A DNA stretch of 52,113 nucleotides from a bacterium (GTDB lineage: Bacteria > 4484-113 > JAFGCY01), in NCBI GenBank assembly GCA_016932385.1, contig JAFGCY010000085.1, positions 1-52,113 on the forward strand, in the 5' to 3' direction. A model generated the notes under the pieces. That model did not search any database. It saw only the letters and a list, made by a program, of their open reading frames with translations, and was not told the origin of the DNA. A program made the translations under genes and the position numbers. Positions 32,127-40,406 of this stretch are shown in pieces (within the stretch, counting starts at the first letter, position 1; each line of letters begins with the position of its first letter).

Positions 32127-32480
32127 CTAGAGCCGCGGTTCCTCCCAGATCACCACGGCAGCGTCGGCCAAGTCGTTGTGCGGCAGGCCGAAATAGCGCC
32201 GCCACTCGCCGTGGAATTCCGCCAGGTCGTCGGGCCAGGCCTCCAGCCACTCGGTGAACTCGGGCCAGCGGAACAGCGCCGGGATTTCGGTGAAACGATT
32301 GCGGTAATCCCAAATCTGCTCCCAGCAGACCGGCACGATCGCGCCGGGCCTGACGACCGGATCGCCGCGCATGAAATCGATCAGCACGCCCTGCTCCGGC
32401 TTATCCTCGCCGCGAATCAGCGCGACGCCCGTGCCCTTGTCCATGGCATAGTAAACCGGCTCGATGGATTCCACCCGCAC
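32127..32480 (-). CDS. Hypothetical soluble protein, about 117 aa
   Basis: Start chosen at GTG 32480 (protein begins RVESIEPVYYAMDKG) because TATCAT sits 6 nt upstream; the open frame continues to 32555 through a repeat-like tract. ATG 32447 is another candidate. The protein is acidic and Trp-rich (WEQIWDYRNRF, RWPEFTEWLEAWPDDLAEFHGEW) with no signal peptide or membrane helix. I do not recognise it. It lies upstream of the nuo promoter on the same strand with a separate promoter. Confidence 0.6.
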   Translation of the reverse strand: MRVESIEPVYYAMDKGTGVALIRGEDKPEQGVLIDFMRGDPVVRPGAIVPVCWEQIWDYRNRFTEIPALFRWPEFTEWLEAWPDDLAEFHGEWRRYFGLPHNDLADAAVVIWEEPRL

Positions 32481-32486
32481 GCGGGA

Positions 32487-32492
32487 ATGATA
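32487..32492 (-). promoter_or_regulatory. -10-like TATCAT (leaderless arrangement)
   Basis: On the minus strand TATCAT, 6 nt, then GTG 32480. TTACAA lies 18 nt further upstream as a possible -35. Confidence 0.45.
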
Positions 32493-32605
32493 CCGTAAAG
32501 AGAGTTTAAGTTGTAAGCTCAAGCTCGAAGCCTCAGCGCGGGACGGCTTTCCCACCCGTTAATTCTAAGATACAAGCACGGGCGCCCTCGCCCGCAACAA
32601 CAAGG

Positions 32606-32624
32606 AAAAGTGGAAAGTGAAAGT
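32606..32624 (+). repeat. Left inverted repeat flanking small membrane gene
   Basis: AAAAGTGGAAAGTGAAAGT. A perfect inverted copy is at 32998-33016. Related purine tracts occur near 9918 and 51376. Confidence 0.85.
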
Positions 32625-32716
32625 GGAAAGTAAACCTATAGGCCACGCTTCAGCCCGACAATTAGCCGCCTCGGTTACTGCTCAGCTTTGGATTCCGGCA
32701 TTGCGTAATCAAAGCC

Positions 32717-32974
32717 CTAGAGAACTAATACTACCCACAAGATGCTTGCTGGGTCGCCAAGTTTGAAGTGATATAAGGCCATCGCACCGGTTGCGAGCAT
32801 GATAGTAAGAATGCTTGTTGCCAACCTAACATACTTGTTCTTCCACTTGCGAGCATAGAACAACACGGGGACGATTAGCGCTCCAATACACAGCTGGGAT
32901 GGCAGATACGGAACATAGAGCGTGCTTAGGATTACGACAATAGCCCATACTACGCTGAGTATCACAACGAACAA
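32717..32974 (-). CDS. Small membrane protein in a low-G+C cassette
   Basis: 85 aa, starting at TTG 32974 (next choice GTG three codons on). Three predicted helices cover most of the chain (VVILSVVWAIVVILSTLYV, QLCIGALIVPVLFYA, LATSILTIMLATGAMALY), with a basic stretch KWKNKY between. No family recognised. The surrounding 32640-32990 segment is much more A+T-rich than its neighbours and is bracketed by inverted repeats, which suggests it arrived as a unit. No clear ribosome-binding site was seen, so expression is uncertain. Confidence 0.5.
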   Translation of the reverse strand: MFVVILSVVWAIVVILSTLYVPYLPSQLCIGALIVPVLFYARKWKNKYVRLATSILTIMLATGAMALYHFKLGDPASILWVVLVL

Positions 32975-32997
32975 ATGCTGCGCACGCCGCCACTTTT

Positions 32998-33016
32998 ACT
33001 TTCACTTTCCACTTTT
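32998..33016 (-). repeat. Right inverted repeat flanking small membrane gene
   Basis: Exact reverse complement of 32606-32624. Further tandem tracts (AGCTTAAACTTAAACC, 33071-33086, and a second AGCTTAAACTTA at 33090) follow before the next gene. Confidence 0.85.
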
Positions 33017-33100
33017 ACCGGTCCACGCAAGCACGGGGGCTTGCGCTACCCAGAAAATAGCCTTACGCCAGCTTAAACTTAAACCTACAGCTTAAACTTA

Positions 33101-34687
33101 TTATTCTTCCATCCCATCCAGCACCGCGAGGATCGTTTCCGGGTCGACGCGCTTCGTGTAATCGATCATGACGTCGCGCCAGACTACGGTGCCGTCGCCG
33201 TTGACAATAAAGGTCGCCGGCACGGGCAGCATCGGCCAGTCCATCGCGTTCCTGGCGGCGACGTCCACGCCCAGGTCGGCCAGGGCCAGGGCCAGCTCGT
33301 CGGTCAGCGTGTAGGCCAGGCCCCACTCGAGCATGCTCTGGCCGTTGATATCCCAGATCACGTCGTAGGTGTAGGGCACGATCCCGTGGTCGTCGAGCAG
33401 GTTCTCATACTCATCCGGCGACACGGCGATCAGCTCCGCGCCACGGTCCCGAAACTCGGGATAGTAGCGCTCCAGCGCCCGCAGTTGCAGGCTGCAGAAC
33501 GGGCACCAGCCGCCGCGGAAGAACACGACGATCACCGGCCCGTCGCCGAGGTACTGCTCCAGGCTGCGCTCGTCGCCGTACAAGTCCAGGCCGACGAGGG
33601 GGGGCGCCGGCTGGCCCACGTCGGTGACGTTGGCCCAGAAGTCACCCTCCAGAATGACGTCGATCATCCCGTCGACGGCTTCGTTGTACTTCGCCGGCAG
33701 GCTGGCGGCGCTGGCCAGCCGTTCCTCGTCGAGCTGCTGGGTCAGCGACGGATCGCCGTCGAAGGTCTCGGGATAATCCGCCTGCGCGATCGCGTCCGCC
33801 GCCGCGGGCTTGCCCCCCGTATCCTCCGGCATGTCCTCATCCGGATCGGGGCCGTAGCCCAGGTCGTACAGCGCCTGGGAGACCTCGCGCAGGTCGGGGC
33901 GCTCAGTGCAGCGCAGGCCCGCGTGGGCGTATTTGATCGTCCCGTCGCAGTCGATCACGTAGAACGCCGGGAACGGCAGCATCAGCCGCTCCTCGTTGCC
34001 GTTCATCTCGACAAGGTCCACGCCGGATTCCAACAGCAGCTGGCGCATGTGTTCGCTCAGGCCCCAGGCCAGGCCCAGTTCCTCGAGCACGATGTATTCG
34101 CTGTCGCTGATGACCGTGTACTCCAGCCCCTTGGCCTCGGCCACTTCCTTGAGCAGGTCGACCCGTTGCGGGCTGATCATCACGACCTTGGCGCCGCCCT
34201 TGGTGAAGTGCGGCATGAACTCCTCCACGGCGCTCATCGTCACGTCGCAAAACGGGCACCAGCCGCCGCGCGTCGTGAACAGCACGACCGGCTGGTCCAG
34301 CAGCGTGCCGCCCAGCCAGAACTCCTCGCCGTAAATATCCTCGGTGGTGAAATCGGCGATCATCTCGCCGACCATCGGCACGTTCTCAGCCAAGCCGGCC
34401 TCTGCCACCATCGCAAGCTCGGCGTCCAGTTCTGCCAACAGGTCGGCCGGCAATTCTTCTTTCTGCTTGGCCGCCACGTCCGCCAGCCGCTCGGGCAAAG
34501 GCTTCGCCGCCGCGTCGAGCCCGTCGGGCAGCACGCCGTCCGGCACCGCCGGCGCCTTGCCGGTGGAATCCGCCGCCGGTTTGGAGGTAGTGGTGGTCTT
34601 CGTTGACGAAGAACTTCCACCGCCAGACGGGCAGCTGACGGCCACGAACAGCATCAGTACCAAGGCCAGGATCGCAAAACCGCGCAT
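33101..34687 (-). CDS. Lipoprotein with two AhpC/TSA thioredoxin-fold domains
   Basis: 528 aa from ATG 34687, set by GGGAG 5 nt upstream. Signal peptide ends in lipobox VAVSC (Cys19), followed by a Ser/Thr-rich linker. Domain 1 (about 100-285) and domain 2 (about 350-525) both show the peroxiredoxin-like family layout with a RGGWCPFC motif (near 139-146 and 389-396), then SP(Q/D) after the next strand, and a cis-Pro region (LPFPAFYVID, LPVPATFIVN). A CPFC pair suggests disulfide reductase or peroxide-reducing activity on the envelope side. The two copies differ enough to indicate an old internal duplication. Likely role is oxidative-stress defence or thiol maintenance of lipoproteins; substrate unknown. 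Confidence 0.85.
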   Translation of the reverse strand: MRGFAILALVLMLFVAVSCPSGGGSSSSTKTTTTSKPAADSTGKAPAVPDGVLPDGLDAAAKPLPERLADVAAKQKEELPADLLAELDAELAMVAEAGLAENVPMVGEMIADFTTEDIYGEEFWLGGTLLDQPVVLFTTRGGWCPFCDVTMSAVEEFMPHFTKGGAKVVMISPQRVDLLKEVAEAKGLEYTVISDSEYIVLEELGLAWGLSEHMRQLLLESGVDLVEMNGNEERLMLPFPAFYVIDCDGTIKYAHAGLRCTERPDLREVSQALYDLGYGPDPDEDMPEDTGGKPAAADAIAQADYPETFDGDPSLTQQLDEERLASAASLPAKYNEAVDGMIDVILEGDFWANVTDVGQPAPPLVGLDLYGDERSLEQYLGDGPVIVVFFRGGWCPFCSLQLRALERYYPEFRDRGAELIAVSPDEYENLLDDHGIVPYTYDVIWDINGQSMLEWGLAYTLTDELALALADLGVDVAARNAMDWPMLPVPATFIVNGDGTVVWRDVMIDYTKRVDPETILAVLDGMEE

Positions 34688-34756
34688 AGCAACTCCCATA
34701 CACAAAATGATGCTCAAAGTTTACCAGCAGCGTTAGAATTGAGGTAAGGACAGCAG

Positions 34757-34987
34757 ATGGAACAGAGCCTGGAAATGGTCTGGTTCGGCCTGGGACTGGC
34801 GGCGCTGGGCGGTATGGCGGCGTTTCTGCTTTGGTTCCCTTCGTTTGAAGAACAGGACAGTGACCACTACGGCTACGTCGCCTCGCGGCAATCCAGTTCC
34901 CGCGGCGTACTACTCACCCTCGCCGGTGCAGCTGTCATCGGCGGCCTGGTGATGGCCATTTTCAACTTGATCAAATACCTGCGCTAA
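34757..34987 (+). CDS. Small two-helix membrane protein
   Basis: 76 aa: helix 1 about residues 7-27 (VWFGLGLAALGGMAAFLLWF), a charged loop EEQDSDHYGYVASRQ, then helix 2 about 50-70 (GVLLTLAGAAVIGGLVMAIF) and a basic end. GGTAAGGA precedes ATG 34757 and TAGAAT lies at about 34734, so it looks expressed. It ends 29 nt before ftsY, but ftsY has its own start signal. No family recognised. Confidence 0.7.
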   Translation: MEQSLEMVWFGLGLAALGGMAAFLLWFPSFEEQDSDHYGYVASRQSSSRGVLLTLAGAAVIGGLVMAIFNLIKYLR

Positions 34988-35002
34988 CCGCCCCGCGCTT
35001 GC

Positions 35003-35008
35003 TAGAAT
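35003..35008 (+). promoter_or_regulatory. -10-like TAGAAT before ftsY (leaderless)
   Basis: TAGAAT, 8 nt, then ATG 35017. No ribosome-binding site in between. Confidence 0.5.
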
Positions 35009-35016
35009 GCTCGCCG

Positions 35017-36009
35017 ATGGGACTGTTTGACCTGTTTAAAAAGAAGCCCGCGCCCGAGGCCGAGCCCCCGGAGCCGGCCGCCGTGCCGCCGGAGCAGACC
35101 GAAAAGCGCGCCGGCCGCTGGAAGAAGGCGCTCAACCGCACGCGGGCGTTTTTCACCGCGGCGTTCGCCACCGACCCCGAGGGCCTGGTGGACGAGGAGT
35201 TCTACGACGAGGTACTCGACGCGCTGGTGCTGGCCGATGTCGGGATGGAGCTGGGCACTGCGCTGACCGCGCGGATCAAGGACCGGATGCGCGAGGAGGG
35301 CTTCGTCAAGAAAGCCGACGTGCCGCGCGTACTGCGAGCGATCGTCGCCGAGTTGCTCGGCAACGTGCGCGCGCCGGAGCCGCTGGATCCCGCCCAGCTC
35401 AGCGTGATCATGCTGGTCGGCGTCAACGGCAGCGGCAAGACGACGCTGGCCGCCAAGCTGGCGCACCGGCTCAAAGGCGAGGGACAGAGCGTGCTCTTAG
35501 CGGCGGCGGACACCTTCCGCGCGGCGGCGACGGACCAGCTCAAGGTCTGGGCCGGCCGCGTCGGCGTGGATATCGTCGCCGGCCAGGAAGGGGCGGACCC
35601 GGCCAGCGTGGTCTTCGACGCGGCCCAGGCCGCCGAGGCGCGCGCGGTCGAGGTGCTGATCGTCGACACCGCCGGCCGCCTGCAGACCAAGAAGAACCTG
35701 ATGGACGAGCTGGCCAAGGTCGTCAGGACGGTGGACAAGGCCTGCCCGGGCGCGAACATCGCCCACGTGCTGGTGCTGGACGCGACGGTCGGCCAAAACG
35801 CCGTCAGCCAGGCCGAGCTGTTCAACGAGGCCTGCAACCTGAGCGGGTTGGCGATCACCAAGCTGGACGGGACGGCCAAGGGCGGCGCGCTTTTAGCCGT
35901 GGTCGACCGGCTGAAGGTCCCGGTGCTCTACACCGGCGTCGGCGAAACGCCGGAAGACCTGCTCGATTTCGACGCCAGCGAGTTCGCCGCCGGACTGCTG
36001 CCCGACTAG
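35017..36009 (+). CDS. ftsY: Signal recognition particle receptor FtsY
   Basis: 330 aa. FtsY is the membrane-associated GTPase that receives SRP-bound ribosomes. Start at ATG 35017 gives MGLFDLFKKKPAPEAE, a typical amphipathic, acidic N terminus; an in-frame TTG at 34999 is discarded. The N domain follows, then G1 GVNGSGKTTLAAKLA (about 136-150), the insertion-box DTFRAAATDQLKVWA, DTAGR (about 216-220), and TKLDGTAKGGALLA (about 281). The acidic A domain is short. Ends 4 nt from the stop of the convergent foldase gene. Confidence 0.96.
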   Translation: MGLFDLFKKKPAPEAEPPEPAAVPPEQTEKRAGRWKKALNRTRAFFTAAFATDPEGLVDEEFYDEVLDALVLADVGMELGTALTARIKDRMREEGFVKKADVPRVLRAIVAELLGNVRAPEPLDPAQLSVIMLVGVNGSGKTTLAAKLAHRLKGEGQSVLLAAADTFRAAATDQLKVWAGRVGVDIVAGQEGADPASVVFDAAQAAEARAVEVLIVDTAGRLQTKKNLMDELAKVVRTVDKACPGANIAHVLVLDATVGQNAVSQAELFNEACNLSGLAITKLDGTAKGGALLAVVDRLKVPVLYTGVGETPEDLLDFDASEFAAGLLPD

Positions 36010-36012
36010 GCG

Positions 36013-38166
36013 CTACTCGCCGTCCGCCGACTCCGGCTCGGCGCTCTCCTCGCCGACGGGCTCATCCTCGGTAGCGGGTTCGTCGGTCTCCGCGACCGGT
36101 TCGTCGGTCTCCGCCGCGGGCTCCGCGGTTTCCGCCGCCTCGGCATCCCCGGCTTCAGCGTCTTCCGCCGCCGCCTCGTCTCCGGCGGACTCATCCTCGT
36201 CCATCGGGATCGTAATCGGCTGGCTGGCCTGGTTCTGTTGCTGGGCTTCCTCGATCATGCGCTGCAGGGCCACCTGGCGGATCTGCTCCAGCTTGGCGTC
36301 GAGCTCCTCGATCTTGTCCTGGCGGTCGAGTACTTCATAGGCCTCGCGGATCGAATCCCAGGTCGGCAACTGCGACTCTTCCGGACTCAGGTCGATCGCC
36401 TTCTGCAGGGATTCCAGCGCCGGTTCCTCCTGGCCCAGCCAGGCCTGGTTCAAGCCGCGGTAGGCGTGCAGCATAAAGCTGTATTCGTTGCGCTCGGCGG
36501 CGCGGGAGAGGTTGTCCTCGATCTCCTGGCGGGCCAATTCGCGGTTGATCGGCTGGCGTTCCTGCTCGTCCTCGTCGTCGATCCAGTCCATATAGACCTT
36601 GCCGATGATGTAGTACGGGAAGTCGCCGACCACGTCGTCGTTCTCCTGGATCGCCAGCTTGCAGAGGCCGATGACCAGCGCGTAGATCGGCACAGGTTCG
36701 CGCTCGGCCTCTGCGGCAGCGGCTTCATCCGCCGGTTGGTCCGCGGCGGCCACGTCCGCTTCCGCCGTGGCATCGGCAGCCTCGACCTCGTCGGCCGCGG
36801 TGGATTCCGCGGCTTCGTCCTCACCGGCGGCTTCCGCCTCGTCAGCCCCGGCCGGCTCCGCTTCCGTCACGGCTGTGTCTTCCGTTGCCGCGACCGGCTT
36901 GCCGAGTTCGCGGGCGGCCTCGTCCAGCGCTTCCTGGATCAGGCCGAAGTCGTAGTCCTCGCCGACCGCCGCGTTCTGGGCGATGGCCACCAGCTTGTCG
37001 TAACCCATGTCGGCCGGCGGCTGCAGCTTGTTATCGGTCAGGGCCTGGTAGGCCAGCAGGTACGGATCGTTGTATTCCACGTCGGCGGTTTTCACTAGCT
37101 CTTCCAGTTCGCCGTCGACCGCGCCGGGCTCACTCGTCTTCAGGATGATCTGGCGCGCCCAGACTTTTTCATACTGGCGCTTGATCTCGTCATCCGTCGG
37201 CTCGTAGTCCTCGTTGTCGCCCTTCAGGTTCTCGACGATGGCTTCGCGCTCGGCCTCGAACTCCGGGCCCTCGGCCAGCTTCTTTTCGGTGATCTCGAAG
37301 CGGTTCCAACCTGCCGGGATCTCGATCCAGTCCGTCAGCTCGCCCACCGGCGTGTTGAACAGGGCTTCCTCCTGCTCCGGCAGCACCAGTCCGCGGCCCA
37401 TCGGCATCGGGTCCTTGTTGACGGAGTTGTCCTCGCTGTACTCGATTGCCAGCTCGAGGAAGGAATCACCGTCGGCCAGACGCTGATCGATGATCGCTTT
37501 GGTCTCGCCGGCCTCGATCGCCTTCTGGGCGTCGATGGCTTCCTGCCAGGCTTCGCGGGTGTTCTGGATAAACAGCTCGCGGCGGGCGTTCTTTTCCCAG
37601 ACCGCTTCGGACATGCCCTGGCGCTCCAGGTACTGGCTGAACGCGGCCTTGCGCTCGCGGTTCGTGCCCAGCTGCTTGGCCAGGTCGCCCAGCACATTGC
37701 CGGTGGAGCCGTCATCCTGGTTGAGTATCTGCGAGATAATCTCATCGCGGGCTTCTTTCACGTCCTCGCCGGTGACCTTGACGTTCAATTCTTCGCCTTT
37801 GGCGATCGTCACTTCCTCGTTGACCAGGTAGTTGGCCGCCATCCCCCGGATATACAGGTCGGTCGCCGGATCATCGCTACCGCCCCGGCGGACCTGCTGC
37901 CACAGCGCATAGGTCTTCTCCGAGAACAGCTTCTCGTCCACGTCCCGGCCGTTAACCGCCAAGACGACGTCCGGCTTGATCAGGTCCGTCTCCAGTGCTA
38001 CGCGGCGGTTGGTTCGGTCCATGTCCTGCTGCGGATCCTGGAAGTCGCAGCCCTTGAAGGACACGCCGCTGATCGTCAGACCGGCGAACAGCGTCACGAC
38101 GAAGAAAGCCAGGAACACCGCCATGCAGGTTCCGCCCTTATTTCTAATCCATTGCATGAAACGCAT
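36013..38166 (-). CDS. Membrane-anchored PpiD/SurA-like peptidyl-prolyl isomerase
   Basis: 717 aa. One N-terminal helix (about 14-34, MAVFLAFFVVTLFAGLTI) anchors the protein with the rest outside. A SurA-type N domain (about 75-200: NGRDVDEKLFSEKTYALW, ANYLVNEEVTIAKGEELNV) leads into a parvulin domain (about 230-310: DGDSFLELAIEYSED...GRGLVLPEQEEALFNTPVGELTDWIEIPAGWNRFEI). A very acidic Ala/Glu linker (about 425-495) follows, then TPR-like helices (AYRGLNQAWLGQEEPALESLQKAIDLSPEE) and another acidic tail. The TPR addition and acidic segments are unusual for PpiD. GAGGTGAT precedes ATG 38166. Likely assists folding of the many exported lipoproteins here. Confidence 0.82.
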   Translation of the reverse strand: MRFMQWIRNKGGTCMAVFLAFFVVTLFAGLTISGVSFKGCDFQDPQQDMDRTNRRVALETDLIKPDVVLAVNGRDVDEKLFSEKTYALWQQVRRGGSDDPATDLYIRGMAANYLVNEEVTIAKGEELNVKVTGEDVKEARDEIISQILNQDDGSTGNVLGDLAKQLGTNRERKAAFSQYLERQGMSEAVWEKNARRELFIQNTREAWQEAIDAQKAIEAGETKAIIDQRLADGDSFLELAIEYSEDNSVNKDPMPMGRGLVLPEQEEALFNTPVGELTDWIEIPAGWNRFEITEKKLAEGPEFEAEREAIVENLKGDNEDYEPTDDEIKRQYEKVWARQIILKTSEPGAVDGELEELVKTADVEYNDPYLLAYQALTDNKLQPPADMGYDKLVAIAQNAAVGEDYDFGLIQEALDEAARELGKPVAATEDTAVTEAEPAGADEAEAAGEDEAAESTAADEVEAADATAEADVAAADQPADEAAAAEAEREPVPIYALVIGLCKLAIQENDDVVGDFPYYIIGKVYMDWIDDEDEQERQPINRELARQEIEDNLSRAAERNEYSFMLHAYRGLNQAWLGQEEPALESLQKAIDLSPEESQLPTWDSIREAYEVLDRQDKIEELDAKLEQIRQVALQRMIEEAQQQNQASQPITIPMDEDESAGDEAAAEDAEAGDAEAAETAEPAAETDEPVAETDEPATEDEPVGEESAEPESADGE

Positions 38167-38295
38167 AATCTAATCACCTCAGCGCACGCGTCCCGGGAAA
38201 TTCGGCCCCGACGATGCGCGAACGGAGATTATAGCCAAGACAGGCATTATGCGCCAAGCGTTTTGGCAACCAATTTCAGACCGGCGGTCCAGCCG

Positions 38296-39636
38296 TCAGA
38301 GGTCCATCAGCTCGCCGGACTTCACCACGGCGGCGATGCCGTCCGGCACACCGTCCGGAACCAACGGCACATTGGTCAGCGCTTTCTTAGGCTGGTACGG
38401 GAAGGGCGAGATCTTCTCGCGGTAATAATTGGTCGCGTCCGGGCCGTGCATATCCAGGCCGAAATCCTCGCTGCCGCCGTAAACGAACAGGTAATAATCG
38501 GTCACCTCTTCGGGGACAAACGAGGACAGCCCGGTGCCCGTACCCATTATGATGTTGCCGCTGCCGTCGGTCTTGAAGATCGGCACATAGCCGTAGCCGT
38601 CGGCAATGAAATGCAGGCCGCCGTGGGTGCGAATCTTCGGACGGACAATACTCTCGGACAGCGTCAGCGGATACTGGCCATCGGCGTTGCGGACCCCTTC
38701 CAGGGCCTGCACGATCCGGTTGATCTCCTCCCAGTGTTCCTTGCCGTAGTAATAGCCGTACCGCAGATAGCGGTCCTTGGGCGACGGCGGCTCGTCCCCG
38801 CCGGTGTAGACGAGGAAGACGCTGGCATCGACTCCGCCGCGTTCGTTGAGCGGGGTCATGAACCCGCTCATCGCGGCGCGGAAGGCCGAGGAATGCGGCT
38901 CTTCGATCGCGCTTTCCGCGTCGGCGCCGCCGGTATAAGCGGAAATCCGGATCACCTGCGACGTGCCTGGCTCGACGTGCTCGAAGATCCCGTAGCGGTA
39001 GATATAGGCATCCAGGTCCGCCGAGGCCCAGACGGCGTTACCGTCCTCCAGCGCGGCCTTCAGGCGCGAATGGAACGACTCGTCGATTGTCGCGGCGTTG
39101 TACGGCTTGTCTTCCGTGTCCGTAGCGGTCGCGCGGGTGTCCGTCGTGGTGGTCACCGTCTCGTTGGGCGGCTTGTTCAGGCTCTGCACCACAAAGTACA
39201 TGCCCACGCCCAGGGCGATCACGATCAGCACGACGATGCCCAGCACGCGCCAGGCGGCGCCGGTTTCGCCGGGCGCGACGAACGGCGGCGCGATCTGCTC
39301 CGCCGACTGCGCGCTCAGGCTGATTTTATAGGCGCAGTTCGTGCACTGGCCCTGCACGAATTTCGTCACCTTGCCGCAGCCGGGGCACAACCGGGTGGTT
39401 TCCTCACTGGCTGCGTCACCCGCATCCTGGCCACCGCCGCGAATTTTGGAATCCAGGCTCTGGCTGTCGCCGGCCAGATAGGTGGCCTGCTGGCGTTCAT
39501 CCGCCAGATACTGGTCGCCGGCCATGCGCTGCACCAGGTTTCCCGGCTGTTGGTCCGGCCTACGTTGCTCCCACGGCGCGGGAACATCCTTGGATACCAT
39601 CGGGTCGTCGTCTGGTTTCCGCGGTTCGTCGTTCAT
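38296..39636 (-). CDS. Zinc-ribbon membrane protein with pseudopilin-like outer domain
   Basis: 446 aa from ATG 39636 with GGAGG upstream. A cytoplasmic zinc ribbon (CPGCGKVTKFVQGQCTNC, about 84-101) precedes one helix (about 130-150, VLGIVVLIVIALGVGMYFVV). The outer part begins with a Thr-rich linker. Near residues 300-420, INRIVQALEGVRNADGQYPLTLSE...YGYVPIFKTDGSGN...YLFVYGGSEDFGLD recalls the C-terminal region of type II secretion major pseudopilins (LxxALxxYRxDNGxYP... and the glycine-rich end), but without a prepilin leader. Function is unknown. TAGAAT at 39663-39668 is its probable -10, back to back with the promoter of the next gene. Confidence 0.7.
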   Translation of the reverse strand: MNDEPRKPDDDPMVSKDVPAPWEQRRPDQQPGNLVQRMAGDQYLADERQQATYLAGDSQSLDSKIRGGGQDAGDAASEETTRLCPGCGKVTKFVQGQCTNCAYKISLSAQSAEQIAPPFVAPGETGAAWRVLGIVVLIVIALGVGMYFVVQSLNKPPNETVTTTTDTRATATDTEDKPYNAATIDESFHSRLKAALEDGNAVWASADLDAYIYRYGIFEHVEPGTSQVIRISAYTGGADAESAIEEPHSSAFRAAMSGFMTPLNERGGVDASVFLVYTGGDEPPSPKDRYLRYGYYYGKEHWEEINRIVQALEGVRNADGQYPLTLSESIVRPKIRTHGGLHFIADGYGYVPIFKTDGSGNIIMGTGTGLSSFVPEEVTDYYLFVYGGSEDFGLDMHGPDATNYYREKISPFPYQPKKALTNVPLVPDGVPDGIAAVVKSGELMDL

Positions 39637-39690
39637 CTCGTCCTCCAGCAGGGGTTACGAAGATTCTAGCAAATGCTGACCACGCGCTGC

Positions 39691-39696
39691 TAAACT
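39691..39696 (+). promoter_or_regulatory. -10-like TAAACT (leaderless)
   Basis: TAAACT, 6 nt, then ATG 39703. It diverges from the -10 of the zinc-ribbon gene 23 bp away. Confidence 0.45.
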
Positions 39697-39702
39697 GGTT
39701 AG

Positions 39703-40224
39703 ATGCATGGGCGTCGTCTGATTACTCGGGTCGACTATTGGCGTAGTGAAGGCGTGGTGCTGGCCCTCTGGACGGCCTTGGTCATCCGCGTCGGCCTCAA
39801 CTACCTGCTTACGCGCCACTACGGGCTGTTCGACTCCCAGATCATGATCGTTGTTCTCCTGACCGCGGCGATTTTCCTCAGCGGCAGCCTGCTCCGCCGG
39901 ATCCACGAGGGATTTGTCCTGGGGCCGCTGAGTATCGTCGGCTGGCTGGTGATCGCCGTCACGCTGCTCTACAACCAATGGTGGTGGTTTAACCTGGCCA
40001 CGCGGGAATACCACGCCCCGCTCTGGCAACTGATCGCTGTGGCGCTCCTGCTGCTGGGCTCAGTGGTCCTGCGCTTCCTGGCGCGCCGGCAGACCCTGGC
40101 CGCCGCGGGCCGCCGCGGACACCGTTGGATCCTGGAGTGGGCCGACGAGCGGCCGGTGTTCCAGCGCCTGACCGCCCGTCGCGTCCTGGCCATGCTGGGC
40201 TACCGCGAGACCGACAACTCCTGA
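39703..40224 (+). CDS. Multi-helix membrane protein of unknown function
   Basis: 173 aa with four predicted helices (VVLALWTALVIRVGLNYLL, IMIVVLLTAAIFLSGSLL, VLGPLSIVGWLVIAVTLLY, LWQLIAVALLLLGSVVLRFL) and a basic soluble C terminus (RRGHRWILEWADERPVFQRLTARRVLAML). No family recognised. The ribosome-binding site is absent, in line with a leaderless message. It is followed by a 180-bp gap with two hairpins. Confidence 0.65.
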   Translation: MHGRRLITRVDYWRSEGVVLALWTALVIRVGLNYLLTRHYGLFDSQIMIVVLLTAAIFLSGSLLRRIHEGFVLGPLSIVGWLVIAVTLLYNQWWWFNLATREYHAPLWQLIAVALLLLGSVVLRFLARRQTLAAAGRRGHRWILEWADERPVFQRLTARRVLAMLGYRETDNS

Positions 40225-40277
40225 CTCCCGCCCGAAATACCGAACAAAGCCGCAACTCAAATAGTCTGATTAAATGA

Positions 40278-40376
40278 ATGGGAACAGCGATTGTTCCCAT
40301 GAATAAAGGAATAATCGGGGCTGTCGGCCGGGAGTCTACATCCTGCCTCCCTCCCTTACCGAGACCGGCCGGCAGC
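40278..40376. other. Two inverted repeats upstream of the coiled-coil gene
   Basis: ATGGGAACA-GCGAT-TGTTCCCAT (40278-40300) is a perfect 9-bp stem with no T run, so an operator or RNA hairpin rather than a terminator. GCTGTCGGCCGG (40319-40330) and CCGGCCGGCAGC (40365-40376) form an 11-of-12-bp stem with a long loop. Confidence 0.6.
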
Positions 40377-40392
40377 TTTACCTCTCCGCTGA

Positions 40393-40398
40393 TATACT
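40393..40398 (+). promoter_or_regulatory. -10-like TATACT (leaderless)
   Basis: TATACT, 8 nt, then GTG 40407. No ribosome-binding site is visible. Confidence 0.5.
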
Positions 40399-40406
40399 TC
40401 TGAATT

